Shown here piece after piece: positions 1-9,436 of a DNA stretch of 64,000 nucleotides (positions within the stretch are counted from its first letter, which is position 1; every line of letters starts with the position of its first letter). Location: the NCBI GenBank assembly GCA_964372095.1, contig CAYJPV010000005.1, positions 124,001 through 188,000 on the forward strand. Reading direction: 5' to 3'. The translations under genes were made by a program, and so were the position numbers. Source of the stretch: CAYJPV01 sp964372095. GTDB taxonomy: Bacteria > Acidobacteriota > Vicinamibacteria > Vicinamibacterales > JAKQTR01. The notes beneath the pieces are model-generated. The model had not been told where the DNA came from, searched no databases, and saw nothing but the letters and a program-made list of their open reading frames with translations.

Positions 1-2
1 AC

Positions 3-1151
3 CGGATCGTCGAGTTCGAACAGATGCTGGCGGCCGACGGCGGACTGGTCCTCAAGTTCTGGATGCACCTCGGCAAAGCCGCACAGCGCCGGCGCCTGAA
101 GACCCTCGAGAAAGACCCCCTGCAGCGCTGGCGCGTGGACGACCTGGCGTGGAAACACTGGCGGATGTACGACCGGTTCATCGCCGCCGCCGAACACGCG
201 ATCTCGCTCACGAACCGCGGCGAAACGCCGTGGACCATCGTGGAAGGGGAGGACGCACGATACCGCAGCCTCCTGGTCGGCGAAACCGTGCGCGACGCCA
301 TCCGCAGGCACCTGGACGAATACGAAGACCGCAAGACGACCGTCGCGGTCCGCACCGCACTCCGCCAGAACGCCGGGGCCACACGGCCGGGACCGGCCCG
401 CGCCGCGACCAGGCGCCCCCAGGCGTCGATCCTGTCCGCGCTCGACATGACCCGGACTCTCGACAAGGACAAGGCCGACGAACAGATAGCCTTCTACCAG
501 GGCACCCTGAATCAGCTGCAGCGTCGCGCGTACAAGAATCACGTTTCGACCATCATGGTCTTCGAAGGCTGGGATGCCGCCGGCAAGGGCGGCGCCATCC
601 GGCGCGTCACCGCCGCGCTCGACGCGCGGCGTTACCAGGTGATCCCCATTGCCGCGCCGACCGACGAAGAACGGGCTCAGCACTACCTGTGGCGATTCTG
701 GCGCCATCTGAGCCGCGCGGGACGCGTCACCATCTTCGATCGTTCGTGGTACGGCCGCGTCCTGGTTGAACGTGTCGAAGGATTTGCGACCGAAAAGGAG
801 TGGATGCGGGCCTACGCCGAGATCAACCAGTTCGAAAACCAGCTCGTCCGTCACGGCATCGTCGTGCTCAAGTACTGGCTGCACGTGACGCCGGAAGAAC
901 AACTCCGGCGGTTCAAAGAACGCCAGAGCCTTGCGCACAAGCAGTGGAAACTCACCGACGAAGACTGGCGCAATCGCGAGAAGTGGGGCGCTTACGAACA
1001 GGCCGTCAACGACATGATCGAACGCACGAGCACGCTTGACGCACCCTGGACCCTCGTGGAGGCGAACGACAAGGCATTTGCCCGGGTCAAAGTGCTGAAG
1101 ACCGCCTGCGAACGTCTGGGGGGAACGCAGACGGTAGGAGGTAGGAAGTAG
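3..1151 (+). CDS. pap: Polyphosphate:AMP phosphotransferase, 5'-truncated by window edge
   Basis: The reading frame is open from base 3, so the true start lies upstream. The visible 382 residues hold the end of one PPK2 domain and a complete second one. The second has a P-loop (GWDAAGKGG, near residue 190 of the visible part) and a Walker B/lid segment (FDRSWYGRVLVERVEG). Two tandem PPK2 domains are typical of polyphosphate:AMP phosphotransferase (PPK2 class II), which makes ADP from AMP and polyphosphate in the cytoplasm. The last codons (Val-Gly-Gly-Arg-Lys) and the TAG stop are written by the 7-bp repeat array that follows, so the natural C-terminus may have been replaced. A single-domain PPK2 is less likely because domain 1 remains visible. 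Confidence 0.85.
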   Translation, partial: RIVEFEQMLAADGGLVLKFWMHLGKAAQRRRLKTLEKDPLQRWRVDDLAWKHWRMYDRFIAAAEHAISLTNRGETPWTIVEGEDARYRSLLVGETVRDAIRRHLDEYEDRKTTVAVRTALRQNAGATRPGPARAATRRPQASILSALDMTRTLDKDKADEQIAFYQGTLNQLQRRAYKNHVSTIMVFEGWDAAGKGGAIRRVTAALDARRYQVIPIAAPTDEERAQHYLWRFWRHLSRAGRVTIFDRSWYGRVLVERVEGFATEKEWMRAYAEINQFENQLVRHGIVVLKYWLHVTPEEQLRRFKERQSLAHKQWKLTDEDWRNREKWGAYEQAVNDMIERTSTLDAPWTLVEANDKAFARVKVLKTACERLGGTQTVGGRK

Positions 1152-1187
1152 ACAGTAGACAGTAGGCAGTAGAAGCAAGAAGCAGGG
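1134..1187. repeat. Heptamer array 1 (GTAGACA type)
   Basis: About eight 7-bp units in one register (GTAGGAA, GTAGACA, GTAGGCA, then CAAGAAG). The array starts in the last codons of the phosphotransferase gene and supplies its TAG stop at 1149-1151. It is related in inverse orientation to the array at 1239-1335. Confidence 0.85.
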
Positions 1188-1238
1188 CTTACGCAGAACG
1201 GGGCCGACCGGGTCTCCCCCGGCCGGCCCCTGGGACAT

Positions 1239-1335
1239 GAAGCCTGTAGTCAGTAGCCTCCTGTCGACTCGCTACTGTCTACTTCCTACTTACTACTGTC
1301 TACTTGCTCCCTGCTTCTTGCTTCTGTCACTGTCT
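1239..1335. repeat. Heptamer array 2 (inverse of array 1)
   Basis: Read on the minus strand from the TGA stop of the S9 peptidase gene, the sequence runs in 7-bp steps (units such as AGCAAGA, AGCAGGG, AGACAGT, AGTAAGT, AGGAAGT) for about 13 units. With array 1 it makes a long imperfect inverted repeat between two convergent genes, so it could also act as a bidirectional terminator. Confidence 0.8.
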
Positions 1336-4029
1336 GCGCCCTGCCCCGGCCGCGGCGGCCGGCGGGCGTTTGTTGCCCACCTGCGGCGTCTCGCGAGCCA
1401 GTTCGATCAGGTCGACGCTCTCGGCCGCCTGTCCCAGCAGGTGTTTCGCGAAGTAGTCGGCACGCAGCCAGAAGAAGTAGTCGCCCATCGGGCCAAAGCC
1501 GTGGCGCTGGCCGGGCATGACAAAGAAATCGAACCGTTTGTGCGCCTTGATCAGCGCGTCCGCCACCCGCAGCGTCCCGGCGGGGTGCACGTTGTTGTCC
1601 ATGTCTCCGGTCACCAGCAGCAGGTGCCCCTTCAGGTTCCTGGCGATCTCCGAGTTGCGGTCGATCGTGTACTCGAACTTCACCTTGCCGTCCTTGTCGG
1701 TCACTTCCTTGACGCCGTGGTGTTTTTCGCTCCACCAGCGGTTGTAGATGTTGTTCTCGTGATTGCCCGATGACGACACGGCCACCTTGAAGAAGTCTGG
1801 GTACACCAGCATGGCGGCCGTCGACATGAATCCGCCGCCCGAGTGCCCGTAAATGCCCACGAGATTCATGTCGATCCACGGGTGTTTGCGGGACAGTTGC
1901 TCGATGGCGGCTTTCTTGTCGGCCAGACCATAGTCGCGCAGGTTGCCGTACCCGTAGTTGTGGTACCACTTCGAGCGCTGCGGGTGACCGCCGCGATTGC
2001 CGACTTCGATGACGATGAAGCCCAGCTGGGCGAGGGTCATGCTCTGGCTGCGCGGAGAGAAGGTCTTGGTGACACTCTCCGTCTGCGGGCCCGGATAGAC
2101 GTAGGCGATGATCGGATACCGCTTGGCGGGATCGAAATCGAACGGCTTGTACATCACGCCGAACAGGTCCGTCACCCCATCGTCCGCCTTGACCTTGAAC
2201 GGTTCCGGGAACTTGAAGCCAGCGTCCGTCAGGGCTGTCACGTCGGTCGTCTCGAGGTCGGTCAACTTGACGCCGGCAGCATCGAACAACTCGGATTTCG
2301 GCGCGGTGTGCACCTGCGAGTAGGTGTTGATGAAGTACTTGCCCGAATCCGACATGTTCGACGCGTGTGACGCATCACCCGGATCGAGCAGCTTGAGGCC
2401 GGTCCCGTCCAGATTCACCCGGTAGAAGTGCGTGAAGTACGGATCTTCGCCGGCTTCGCGGCCGTTGGCCGTGAAGTACATCACGCGCAGTTTCTCGTCG
2501 ACCCACGAGATGGGGCCGGTGACGTACTCGCCCGTCGTGATCTGGTTCTTGAGTGTGCCGTTGGCGTCGAACAGGTAGTAGTGGCCCCAGCCGTCCCGCT
2601 CGGACCAGTGAATGAACTCCTGGCCGTTGGCCAGCGTCCAGAGCGGCTGCGTCTCGATGTACGTATTGAGCCGCTCTTCGATGACGAGTTTCACCTCGCC
2701 GGTGTCGGTGTTGGCCTGGCAGACGTCGATGCGGTGCAGATCGCGGCTGCTGCGCAGGAAAAACAGCTTATCGGACGTGTCGCTCAGCCACTTCGGCTCG
2801 GTCTTTTCGCTGTCGCGTTCCCGGTCGGTCGTCCGGGCGGTCGCCACCTGGATCGTCTGGTCCTTGAAGGCCTCGGCCTTCACCGTCACGCGTTTCTTCG
2901 TGTCGCGGTCGAACACGAGCAGCTCGGCCTGGTCAACGTGCTCCTCGCCCGGCATCGCATAACGGTACGTCTCGAGCGTAGGACGCGGGCTGGCCAGCGC
3001 GTTGATCACCCAGAGGTCAGCGACCTTGCGCTGGTCGTTGCGGACGGCCGAGAACTTCTTCGAGTCTTTCGACCACTGGACGCCAATCGCCGGCACCCGC
3101 GGGCCGTCTTTGTGTTTCGTATCGCCTTTCTGGTCCTTCTTGAGCGTGGTCTTAGCTTCGTCCGTCAGCCGGCGCGCGAAGCCGTAGTGTTCTTCGCCGT
3201 CCGTCGTGAGCTGAACTTCCTGGATCTTCGCGTCGCCGAAGTCCTTGAGGGCCAGCTTGTAGTTCTCTGCATCCATCATGAAGAGGTTGTGCCCGCGGGC
3301 AAACAGGATCGTCTTGTCGTCGGGCGAAATCTGCGCCCATCCCGGCTTCTTGGGATCGGGTTTGAAATCGGGGAGGAGTGCGAGTTTGCCGGTGGCGAGT
3401 TCGTACTCGAAGTAGAGCGTCTTCGTGGTCTTGGGCGGCTCCGCATCCTTCTCGGCGGCGCCGTCTTTCTTCTCGTCCTGCTTGACGTCCTCTTTCTGAA
3501 CGTCCTCTTTCTTCACCTCGTCCTTCTTGACATCGTCCTTCTTCTCATCGACTTTCTTCTCGTCGACTTTCTTCTCGTCGACCTTCTTCTCGTCGACCTT
3601 CTCGCCCACGATCTTGGCGTCTTTCGGCACCTCGAGTTCGAAGCGGATCGCCGTGTCGTTCTTCGTCCACTTCATCGTCGAGGCCTGGATCGGCAGGTGC
3701 TGCGAGTCGTACGGGAACCGCGTGATGTTGGTCAGCATGGCTGCCATCTTCGCGTTATCCCAGAGGGGCGTCTTCGTCCGTTTGACCGGGTCGACCAGCA
3801 TGTACCTGCGGCCCTGGGCCGTCTCGAAGGCGTACCAGAACCGGTCGCTCGTCTCGGCCCACCGCGGGGCCACGTTCGTGTCGAACACGATCTTGCCGAC
3901 CTTGGTCGCCATCCAACGGGCGGCCAGGTCGTAGTTGGGTTTCGGAAGCACGCGATCCTGGGCCACCACTCCGGCGGTCCCCATCGCGAGCACGCAGGCC
4001 AGCACGCACACGGTCACGCAGCGACGCAT
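1327..4029 (-). CDS. Secreted S9-family (prolyl oligopeptidase / DPP-IV-like) peptidase
   Basis: A 900-residue serine peptidase with a signal peptide of about 24 residues ending near Val-Ala-Gln. An N-terminal beta-propeller-type region is followed by an alpha/beta-hydrolase domain. The nucleophile elbow is GHSGGG (Ser about 730), the acid is in TGDMDNNVHP (Asp about 811) and the base is in GQRHG (His about 843). This order and spacing are those of S9B/S9C peptidases, which remove dipeptides from extracytoplasmic peptides. ATG 4029 is preferred over the in-frame TTG at 4032 because AGGAGG at 4035-4040 is five bases from the ATG but only two from the TTG. A Lys/Glu/Asp-rich linker (four VDEKK copies, then degenerate ones) interrupts the propeller near residues 150-200. 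Confidence 0.88.
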   Translation of the reverse strand: MRRCVTVCVLACVLAMGTAGVVAQDRVLPKPNYDLAARWMATKVGKIVFDTNVAPRWAETSDRFWYAFETAQGRRYMLVDPVKRTKTPLWDNAKMAAMLTNITRFPYDSQHLPIQASTMKWTKNDTAIRFELEVPKDAKIVGEKVDEKKVDEKKVDEKKVDEKKDDVKKDEVKKEDVQKEDVKQDEKKDGAAEKDAEPPKTTKTLYFEYELATGKLALLPDFKPDPKKPGWAQISPDDKTILFARGHNLFMMDAENYKLALKDFGDAKIQEVQLTTDGEEHYGFARRLTDEAKTTLKKDQKGDTKHKDGPRVPAIGVQWSKDSKKFSAVRNDQRKVADLWVINALASPRPTLETYRYAMPGEEHVDQAELLVFDRDTKKRVTVKAEAFKDQTIQVATARTTDRERDSEKTEPKWLSDTSDKLFFLRSSRDLHRIDVCQANTDTGEVKLVIEERLNTYIETQPLWTLANGQEFIHWSERDGWGHYYLFDANGTLKNQITTGEYVTGPISWVDEKLRVMYFTANGREAGEDPYFTHFYRVNLDGTGLKLLDPGDASHASNMSDSGKYFINTYSQVHTAPKSELFDAAGVKLTDLETTDVTALTDAGFKFPEPFKVKADDGVTDLFGVMYKPFDFDPAKRYPIIAYVYPGPQTESVTKTFSPRSQSMTLAQLGFIVIEVGNRGGHPQRSKWYHNYGYGNLRDYGLADKKAAIEQLSRKHPWIDMNLVGIYGHSGGGFMSTAAMLVYPDFFKVAVSSSGNHENNIYNRWWSEKHHGVKEVTDKDGKVKFEYTIDRNSEIARNLKGHLLLVTGDMDNNVHPAGTLRVADALIKAHKRFDFFVMPGQRHGFGPMGDYFFWLRADYFAKHLLGQAAESVDLIELARETPQVGNKRPPAAAAGAGRRQ
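3475..3605 (-). repeat. 15-bp in-frame tandem repeat encoding a VDEKK linker
   Basis: Four near-identical 15-bp units encode Val-Asp-Glu-Lys-Lys. They are followed by degenerate Asp-Val-Lys-Lys-type copies inside the S9 peptidase gene. The segment is strongly charged and presumably a disordered insertion between propeller blades. Confidence 0.85.
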
Positions 4030-4269
4030 CAAGTCCTCCTCGCGGAAACCACGCCGGCCCGGACGGGCCAGCGTCCCGAGATTGTAGCCGGATCCGGGGC
4101 CGGGACGGTTTTAGCGGATCCGGGGTCGGGACGGTTTTGGTACTGGCGCACGTTCTGATGACACTTTTGTAACCATCCGGGGACTTATCACGAAGCGAGG
4201 TGAGGGAAGGCAGGTGCAGTAGGATAGAAGCTGGTTTGCACGCCCTCCAGCCCCCGCCGGAGGCCCTTC

Positions 4270-5394
4270 ATGCCAAGCACTGCTTCGCGCGCCCTCGCGC
4301 GGTTCGTCGGAATCTTGCTCGTACCCGCTGTGTTCGTGTGCCTGGGCGCCGTCCTCGCGGCTGCCCAGACGGCACCGCCCCGCACGGGGGCCGCCATCTA
4401 CGCCTCGGCCTGCCTCCAGTGCCACGGCGTCGACGGGCGGGGCGTCCCGCAGGAGCGGCTCGGCCTGCCCGTCCCGCTCCCGGACTTCACGGACTGCCAG
4501 TTCGCGCCCCGGGAGCCGGATTCGGACTGGGCGGCCGTCATTCATGACGGCGGCCCGGCCCGCGCGTTCGACCGCACGATGCCCGCGTTCGACGGCGCAT
4601 TGACGGCCGAGGAAATCGCTCTGGCACTCGGGCACGTCCGCACGTTCTGCGGTGAACGAACCTGGCCCCGCGGCGAGCTCAACCTGCCCAAGGCCATGGC
4701 CACCGAGAAAGCCTTTCCTGAAGACGAGGTCATCGTCACGACCACCATCGCCGCCGAAGGCGACGGCGAGGTGAAGACCAAGGCCGTCTACGAAAAGCGT
4801 TTTGGTGCGCGGAACCAGATTGAACTGGTGGTGCCGGTGGCGTCGCACGCCACCAATGGCAGCTGGAGTTCGGGGGTCGGGGATCTGGCGTTCGCGTTCA
4901 AGCGGGTGCTGGCTCACAGCCACGCCCGTGGTTCCATCGTGAGCCTGACCGGCGAGGTGGTCTTCCCGACCGCGTCGAAGACCGACGGGTTCGGCAAGGG
5001 ATACGCCGTGTTCGAGCCGTTCCTGACGTTCGGCCAGGCCCTGCCGGCTGACACGTTCTTCCAGTTCCAGGGCGGCTTCGCCCTGCCCAACAACGACGCG
5101 GCACACAACGAGTCGTTTTTCCGATTCGTGGTCGGCAAGACGGTGACCCAGGGCCGCGGCGGGCGCGCGTGGTCACCGATGGTGGAGTTCCTGGGGGCCA
5201 AGGCCCATGCCGACGGCACGAAGGTGCAATGGGACATCCTGCCGCAGATGCAAATCTCCTTGAGCAAACGCCAGCACGTCCTGATGAACGTCGGCGTCAG
5301 ACTGCCCATGACCGACAGCGGCCCTCGCAGGACTCAGCTGATGATCTACCTGCTCTGGGACTGGTTCGACGGCGGCTTCTTCCAGGGCTGGTAG
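4270..5394 (+). CDS. Monoheme cytochrome c fused to an outer-membrane-type barrel domain
   Basis: A 374-residue exported protein with a signal peptide of about 35 residues. A cytochrome c domain follows (heme motif CLQCHG near residue 51; methionine ligand probably in the TMPAFDG segment). After about residue 140 the sequence becomes alternating beta-strand-like (for example QIELVVPVASHATNG) and ends in tryptophan, as outer-membrane barrels often do. Inference: a periplasmic or outer-membrane electron-transfer or pore protein. GGAGG at about 4259 supports ATG 4270. It is nine bases upstream of the pentaheme cytochrome gene and likely co-transcribed with it. I know no named family for the fusion. 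Confidence 0.72.
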   Translation: MPSTASRALARFVGILLVPAVFVCLGAVLAAAQTAPPRTGAAIYASACLQCHGVDGRGVPQERLGLPVPLPDFTDCQFAPREPDSDWAAVIHDGGPARAFDRTMPAFDGALTAEEIALALGHVRTFCGERTWPRGELNLPKAMATEKAFPEDEVIVTTTIAAEGDGEVKTKAVYEKRFGARNQIELVVPVASHATNGSWSSGVGDLAFAFKRVLAHSHARGSIVSLTGEVVFPTASKTDGFGKGYAVFEPFLTFGQALPADTFFQFQGGFALPNNDAAHNESFFRFVVGKTVTQGRGGRAWSPMVEFLGAKAHADGTKVQWDILPQMQISLSKRQHVLMNVGVRLPMTDSGPRRTQLMIYLLWDWFDGGFFQGW

Positions 5395-5403
5395 GGGGCG
5401 ACC

Positions 5404-7044
5404 ATGCGATCAACCATTTCTCTCCTGCTCGTCGTGTCGGCCTCGCTCGTTGCCGTGGCCGCGTTGCCCCAGGCACAGCAGCACGCCGCGCCCGTCAAGG
5501 CCTCGGGGCCTCCGCCGGTCGTTTCCACGTCGGACGCCTGCATGGCGTGTCACACGGGGATCACCGGCCCGACAGGTGAGAACCTGTCGTTCGTGACGAG
5601 CTGGCAGACGTCCCTGATGGCCAACGCCGCCCGCGATCCGTACTGGCATGCCGGCGTGCGCCGGGAGGTCACCGACCATCCGTCGGCGCAGGCGGCCATC
5701 GAAGACGAGTGCAGCGCCTGCCACATGCCCATGGCCCGGTATCTCGCCCACCACGGCGGCGGGCACGGCGAAGTCTTCACGAACCTGCCGGCCGGCATGT
5801 CGATGGCGCCGCACGCGACGCTGGCCGCCGACGGCGTGGCGTGCGTGGTCTGTCACCAGATCACGCCGGAAGGCCTCGGCACCAAAGCGAGCTTCAACGC
5901 CCGCTTCAAGCTGGCTCCCCCGGCACCGGGAGCCGGCCCGAAGATCTTCGGGCCGTTCGACGTGGACACCGGCCGCACGCGGCTGATGCGATCGTCCACC
6001 GGTTACGAGCCGGCCAAGGCCACGCACCTGGCCGAGTCGGAAGTCTGCGGCAGCTGCCACACGCTGTTCACGACGTCGCTGGGTCCGAAGGGAGAAGCGC
6101 TGGGAGAATTCCCGGAGCAGATGCCATACCTGGAATGGCAGCACAGCGAGTACCGCACGACCACCAGCTGTCAGGCCTGCCACATGCCGGTGGTGGAGGA
6201 ACCCGTGCCGGTGACGTCGGTGCTGGGCCAGCCGCGTACGGGCGTCTCGCGCCACACGTTCCTGGGCGGGAACTTCTTCATGCAGCGGATGCTGGCGCGG
6301 TACCGCACGGAACTCGGGGTCCAGGCGTGGCCGGAGGACCTGGACGCGGCCGCCCGGAGAACGCTCGAACACCTCGGGACGGACGCCGCGACCCTGAAGA
6401 TTGCCACGACCCGCCTGGCCGACAACCGTCTGCTGGCTGAGGTCACGGTCGCGAACCTGGCCGGCCACAAGCTGCCGACGGCGTATCCGTCCCGCCGCGT
6501 CTGGCTGCACGTCGTCGTGCGTGACGCCCAGGGTGCCGCGGTGTTCGAATCGGGCGCCGTCAAACCCGATGGGTCGATCGCAGGCAACGACAACGACGAA
6601 GACGGCGCCCGTTACGAGCCGCACTATCTTGAAGTCACCAACCCCGGCCAGGTGCAGATCTACGAGGCAATCATGGGCAACCCGTCCGGCGCGGTCACGA
6701 CCGGGCTGCTCAGCGCGGTCACCTACCTCAAGGACAACCGGATCCTGCCGAAAGGATTCGACAAGGTGACGGCATCGAAGGACGTCGCGGTACGCGGGCA
6801 CGCGGCCTCGGATGGTGACTTCGGGCCTGGGGCGGATCGGGTCCGGTACGTCGTCGACGTGTCGCGGGCCACGGGCCCGTTCACCGTCGAGGTCGACCTC
6901 AACTACCAGACGATCGCGTACCGGTGGGCGAAGAATCTGGCCGGCTACACGTCGCCCGAACCCGCACGGTTCGTGCGGTACTACGACACGATGGCAGCCG
7001 GCGCCACCGCGCGCCTGGCGCGCGCGTCGGTCCAGACGAACTGA
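5404..7044 (+). CDS. Pentaheme cytochrome c (cytochrome c554-like)
   Basis: A 546-residue exported protein with a signal peptide and five CxxCH heme motifs in the N-terminal half: CMACH, CSACH, CVVCH, CGSCH and CQACH. Additional histidines (HHGGGH and others) can serve as distal ligands. The C-terminal 200 residues lack heme sites and look beta-rich. The layout resembles the cytochrome c554/NrfB-like multiheme family that carries electrons in the periplasm. The natural substrate or partner cannot be read from sequence. The upstream cytochrome/barrel gene makes a transmembrane electron conduit possible. The gene ends opposite the convergent chemoreceptor gene, with a strong hairpin between them. 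Confidence 0.82.
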   Translation: MRSTISLLLVVSASLVAVAALPQAQQHAAPVKASGPPPVVSTSDACMACHTGITGPTGENLSFVTSWQTSLMANAARDPYWHAGVRREVTDHPSAQAAIEDECSACHMPMARYLAHHGGGHGEVFTNLPAGMSMAPHATLAADGVACVVCHQITPEGLGTKASFNARFKLAPPAPGAGPKIFGPFDVDTGRTRLMRSSTGYEPAKATHLAESEVCGSCHTLFTTSLGPKGEALGEFPEQMPYLEWQHSEYRTTTSCQACHMPVVEEPVPVTSVLGQPRTGVSRHTFLGGNFFMQRMLARYRTELGVQAWPEDLDAAARRTLEHLGTDAATLKIATTRLADNRLLAEVTVANLAGHKLPTAYPSRRVWLHVVVRDAQGAAVFESGAVKPDGSIAGNDNDEDGARYEPHYLEVTNPGQVQIYEAIMGNPSGAVTTGLLSAVTYLKDNRILPKGFDKVTASKDVAVRGHAASDGDFGPGADRVRYVVDVSRATGPFTVEVDLNYQTIAYRWAKNLAGYTSPEPARFVRYYDTMAAGATARLARASVQTN

Positions 7045-7048
7045 CGAC

Positions 7049-7084
7049 GTCGGGCACCGGCTCCCGAGGGAACCGGTGCCCGAC
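7049..7084. terminator. Bidirectional hairpin terminator candidate
   Basis: A perfect 12-bp inverted repeat (GTCGGGCACCGG and its complement) with a loop that itself pairs (TCCC/GGGA). It lies between the convergent ends of the pentaheme cytochrome gene and the chemoreceptor gene. There is no strong T-run, so it may be a repetitive palindrome rather than an intrinsic terminator. Confidence 0.6.
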
Positions 7085-7108
7085 ACAGAACTCGAACAGG
7101 TCCCGCTC

Positions 7109-8584
7109 TTACGCGGCCATCCGCTCGCCGGCTCGACGTGAGGCCGGCTGGGAGACGTCGGCCTCCTCGCCGGCCTGAACATCCCGTGACGACGTGACCA
7201 TGCCGTGCAGGTCGTCAACCAGTTGCTGCACGGTCGCGGCCAGGCCGTTGAGTTCCTCGGCGGCGGCGGCACTTTCTTCGGCGCCGGCCGCGCCCGCCTG
7301 CGTCACCCGTTCCATCTCCGACGTTCCCGACGTGATCTGTTCAATGCCCTGGCGCTGCTGCTGCGACGCCGCCACGATACCCGACACGAGTCCGTCCACA
7401 TCGTGAGCTTTTTCCACGATGCCGCGCAGACCCGCGATCACCTTGTCGCGGAGCTGGATGCCGCGCTGGCTCTTGGCGATCGAGTCTTCGATCCGGCTCG
7501 ACGTGTCGCGGGCTGCCTGGGCAGCCCGCTGAGCGAGCGACCGGACTTCGTCGGCCACGACGGCGAACCCCATTCCGGCATCACCCGCCCGGGCCGCCTC
7601 GACTGCGGCGTTGAGGGCGAGGATGTTCGTCTGGAACGCGATCTCGTCGATGCTCTTCACGATCTTGGCGATGTTGGCGCTCGATTCACGGATCTCGTCC
7701 ATGGCGACGCCGAGGACCTGCATGTCCGCGTTGCCAACATCAGCCGCCTCCCTGGCCGCGCTGGCTAGCTTTTTCGCCGACTCGGCGTTCTCGGCGTTCT
7801 GGCGGGTCATGCTCGACATCTCCTCCAGGGACGCACTGGTCTCCTCGAGCGCCGCGGCCTGGGTAGTAGCCCCCTGGGACACGCGCTGACTGGTGGTTGC
7901 CACCTGGCCGGACGCGGCTGTCAGACCGGTACTTGCCGACCAGAGCGACGCGGCCACGCGCCTGAGTTCGCCGACGATGGCGTACCGCGTACGCCACTGA
8001 TAGATGCCAAGCCCGCACACCAGCGCGAGCACGCATCCCACGAGAATCAGCACCGTAGAACGCACGGATGCCTCGTTGCTCTCCAGGACTGACATGGCCC
8101 TGGCGCGGGACGCCTCCTGATAGATCCGGATTTCGTGCTGGACCGCCTCGAACTTGGGGCTGGCCTCTTCGAGGAATTTCTCGGAGGCCGCCGCGAGGTC
8201 GCCGCGCAGCACGGCGTCCATCACCGCCGCCTCGGCCAGTGAGAGCGTGTCCAGCCGGGCCTTGATCGGCGGGGCGTCGGCGCCTGAGGCCGACACGTGG
8301 GCGTGGGCGCTCGTGGGGGGGGCGGCCAGGACCGCGACCGCCTGCTCGAGTTCATCAGGGTCGCGCAGACGCAAGGCCTGCTGCACGGCGCTTCGTATCG
8401 CGTCGACCTTCTCCAGCAGCGTGTAGCTTCGGGTCAGATCATCGGCCAGTTGGACGGTCAATGCGCGGGACGCGGTCATGGACTCCCACTGGACGAACGA
8501 GAATCCGGCAGCGGTCACGACGGCCACGGCCACCGATACGACCATGGCCGCCAGGAGTTTCCGCGGAACGTGAATGCGCTTCAT
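7109..8584 (-). CDS. Methyl-accepting chemotaxis protein
   Basis: A 491-residue chemoreceptor. A membrane segment near residues 9-30 is followed by a periplasmic helical region of about 150 residues, a second membrane segment (VLILVGCVLALVCGLGIYQW) and a long cytoplasmic coiled coil. The hairpin tip carries the receptor signature EIAFQTNILALNAAVEAARA, which binds CheA and CheW. The start is the ATG at 8584 with AGGAG just upstream, not the in-frame codon at 8602. The gene lies 18 bases after the Cache-domain gene on the same strand, so the pair probably forms one transcript. No canonical HAMP domain is obvious. The flbD-motA-motB genes a few kb away fit a motile cell. Confidence 0.9.
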   Translation of the reverse strand: MKRIHVPRKLLAAMVVSVAVAVVTAAGFSFVQWESMTASRALTVQLADDLTRSYTLLEKVDAIRSAVQQALRLRDPDELEQAVAVLAAPPTSAHAHVSASGADAPPIKARLDTLSLAEAAVMDAVLRGDLAAASEKFLEEASPKFEAVQHEIRIYQEASRARAMSVLESNEASVRSTVLILVGCVLALVCGLGIYQWRTRYAIVGELRRVAASLWSASTGLTAASGQVATTSQRVSQGATTQAAALEETSASLEEMSSMTRQNAENAESAKKLASAAREAADVGNADMQVLGVAMDEIRESSANIAKIVKSIDEIAFQTNILALNAAVEAARAGDAGMGFAVVADEVRSLAQRAAQAARDTSSRIEDSIAKSQRGIQLRDKVIAGLRGIVEKAHDVDGLVSGIVAASQQQRQGIEQITSGTSEMERVTQAGAAGAEESAAAAEELNGLAATVQQLVDDLHGMVTSSRDVQAGEEADVSQPASRRAGERMAA

Positions 8585-8602
8585 GGCAGCTCCTGACGAC
8601 AA

Positions 8603-9148
8603 CTACTTGAGCTTGGCGACCGCGAGGCCAACGACCAGCGAGCCGATCGGCTTGCCGCCGTCCACCACCGGCACGGCCACCTGCACGCTCTGGATGCCGG
8701 TCGATTCGTCCACCTCGACGGGTCCCTGCCACGTATTGCCCGTCATCGGCACGTCGTGTTTGGCTTTGCCCTTGTGGCTCCAGCCGGAGGTCTTCGCCAG
8801 GAAGGCGACTTTGCGCCCGTCGGATGCCGACACGAACGCCTCGGCAACCACGTCGGTCTTCTGGCTCTTCAGGAACGCCGCCGCGGGGTTCTTCGAGAAC
8901 CCCCGGACCACGGGGTCCAGCACCGACAGCGATGCCCACTTCTCCTGAGTCATCGTCGCGAAGTCGGCCGGCGGAGCGGCGTTCTGGGCCTTCACGGCGG
9001 CCACGATGGCCGCGTTTGAGCCCCATACCTGGATCGCCTTGATCTGGGCATCAACCTTGGCCTGCACGGCCGGATCGAGCCCCGCTGCTCCGGCCGTCAC
9101 CGCCCACAGACACACGATTGCTGCAACAACTCCCGTCATCGTCTTCAT
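8603..9148 (-). CDS. Periplasmic single-Cache-like sensor protein
   Basis: A 181-residue protein with a cleavable signal peptide (ends near Ala-Gly-Ala) and one small-molecule-binding domain of the Cache/PDC type. Typical features are a long N-terminal helix, the ADFATMTQEKWASL segment and strands around VSASDGRKVAFL and VAVPVVDGGKPIGSL. No transmembrane or output domain follows, so it probably binds a ligand in the periplasm and acts with the chemoreceptor encoded 18 bases downstream. GGAGGAG six bases upstream fixes ATG 9148. The family call rests on the overall pattern only. Confidence 0.65.
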   Translation of the reverse strand: MKTMTGVVAAIVCLWAVTAGAAGLDPAVQAKVDAQIKAIQVWGSNAAIVAAVKAQNAAPPADFATMTQEKWASLSVLDPVVRGFSKNPAAAFLKSQKTDVVAEAFVSASDGRKVAFLAKTSGWSHKGKAKHDVPMTGNTWQGPVEVDESTGIQSVQVAVPVVDGGKPIGSLVVGLAVAKLK

Positions 9149-9436
9149 GGTCCACTCCTCCGACTGGCAGCACTGGCGTTGCAGCACTGACGCACGTCAC
9201 CACGGGCACGCCGCCGGGGGTGCCCACATCGGGAACGGGAAAGAAATCGGCAGGCCCGGCGCTGGCATGAGGAGACGATGCCCAGAGAAGGCCGACGGCG
9301 CACACGTCCAGTTCGCCACCCTCTTTCGCCGGGGGCGGGATCCGCGATACCCTTCTGTAGATCGGGCTCGGCGCCAGTGGCTCTTCCCTCTCGGCGCCGA
9401 GCCGTCCATCCCACACACACGGAGACGGGAGTCAGG

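Noticed and set aside
2428..7272. Long antisense frames opposite the S9 peptidase and pentaheme cytochrome genes
   Set aside because: No motifs, no ribosome-binding sites, and the sense strands encode clear families.
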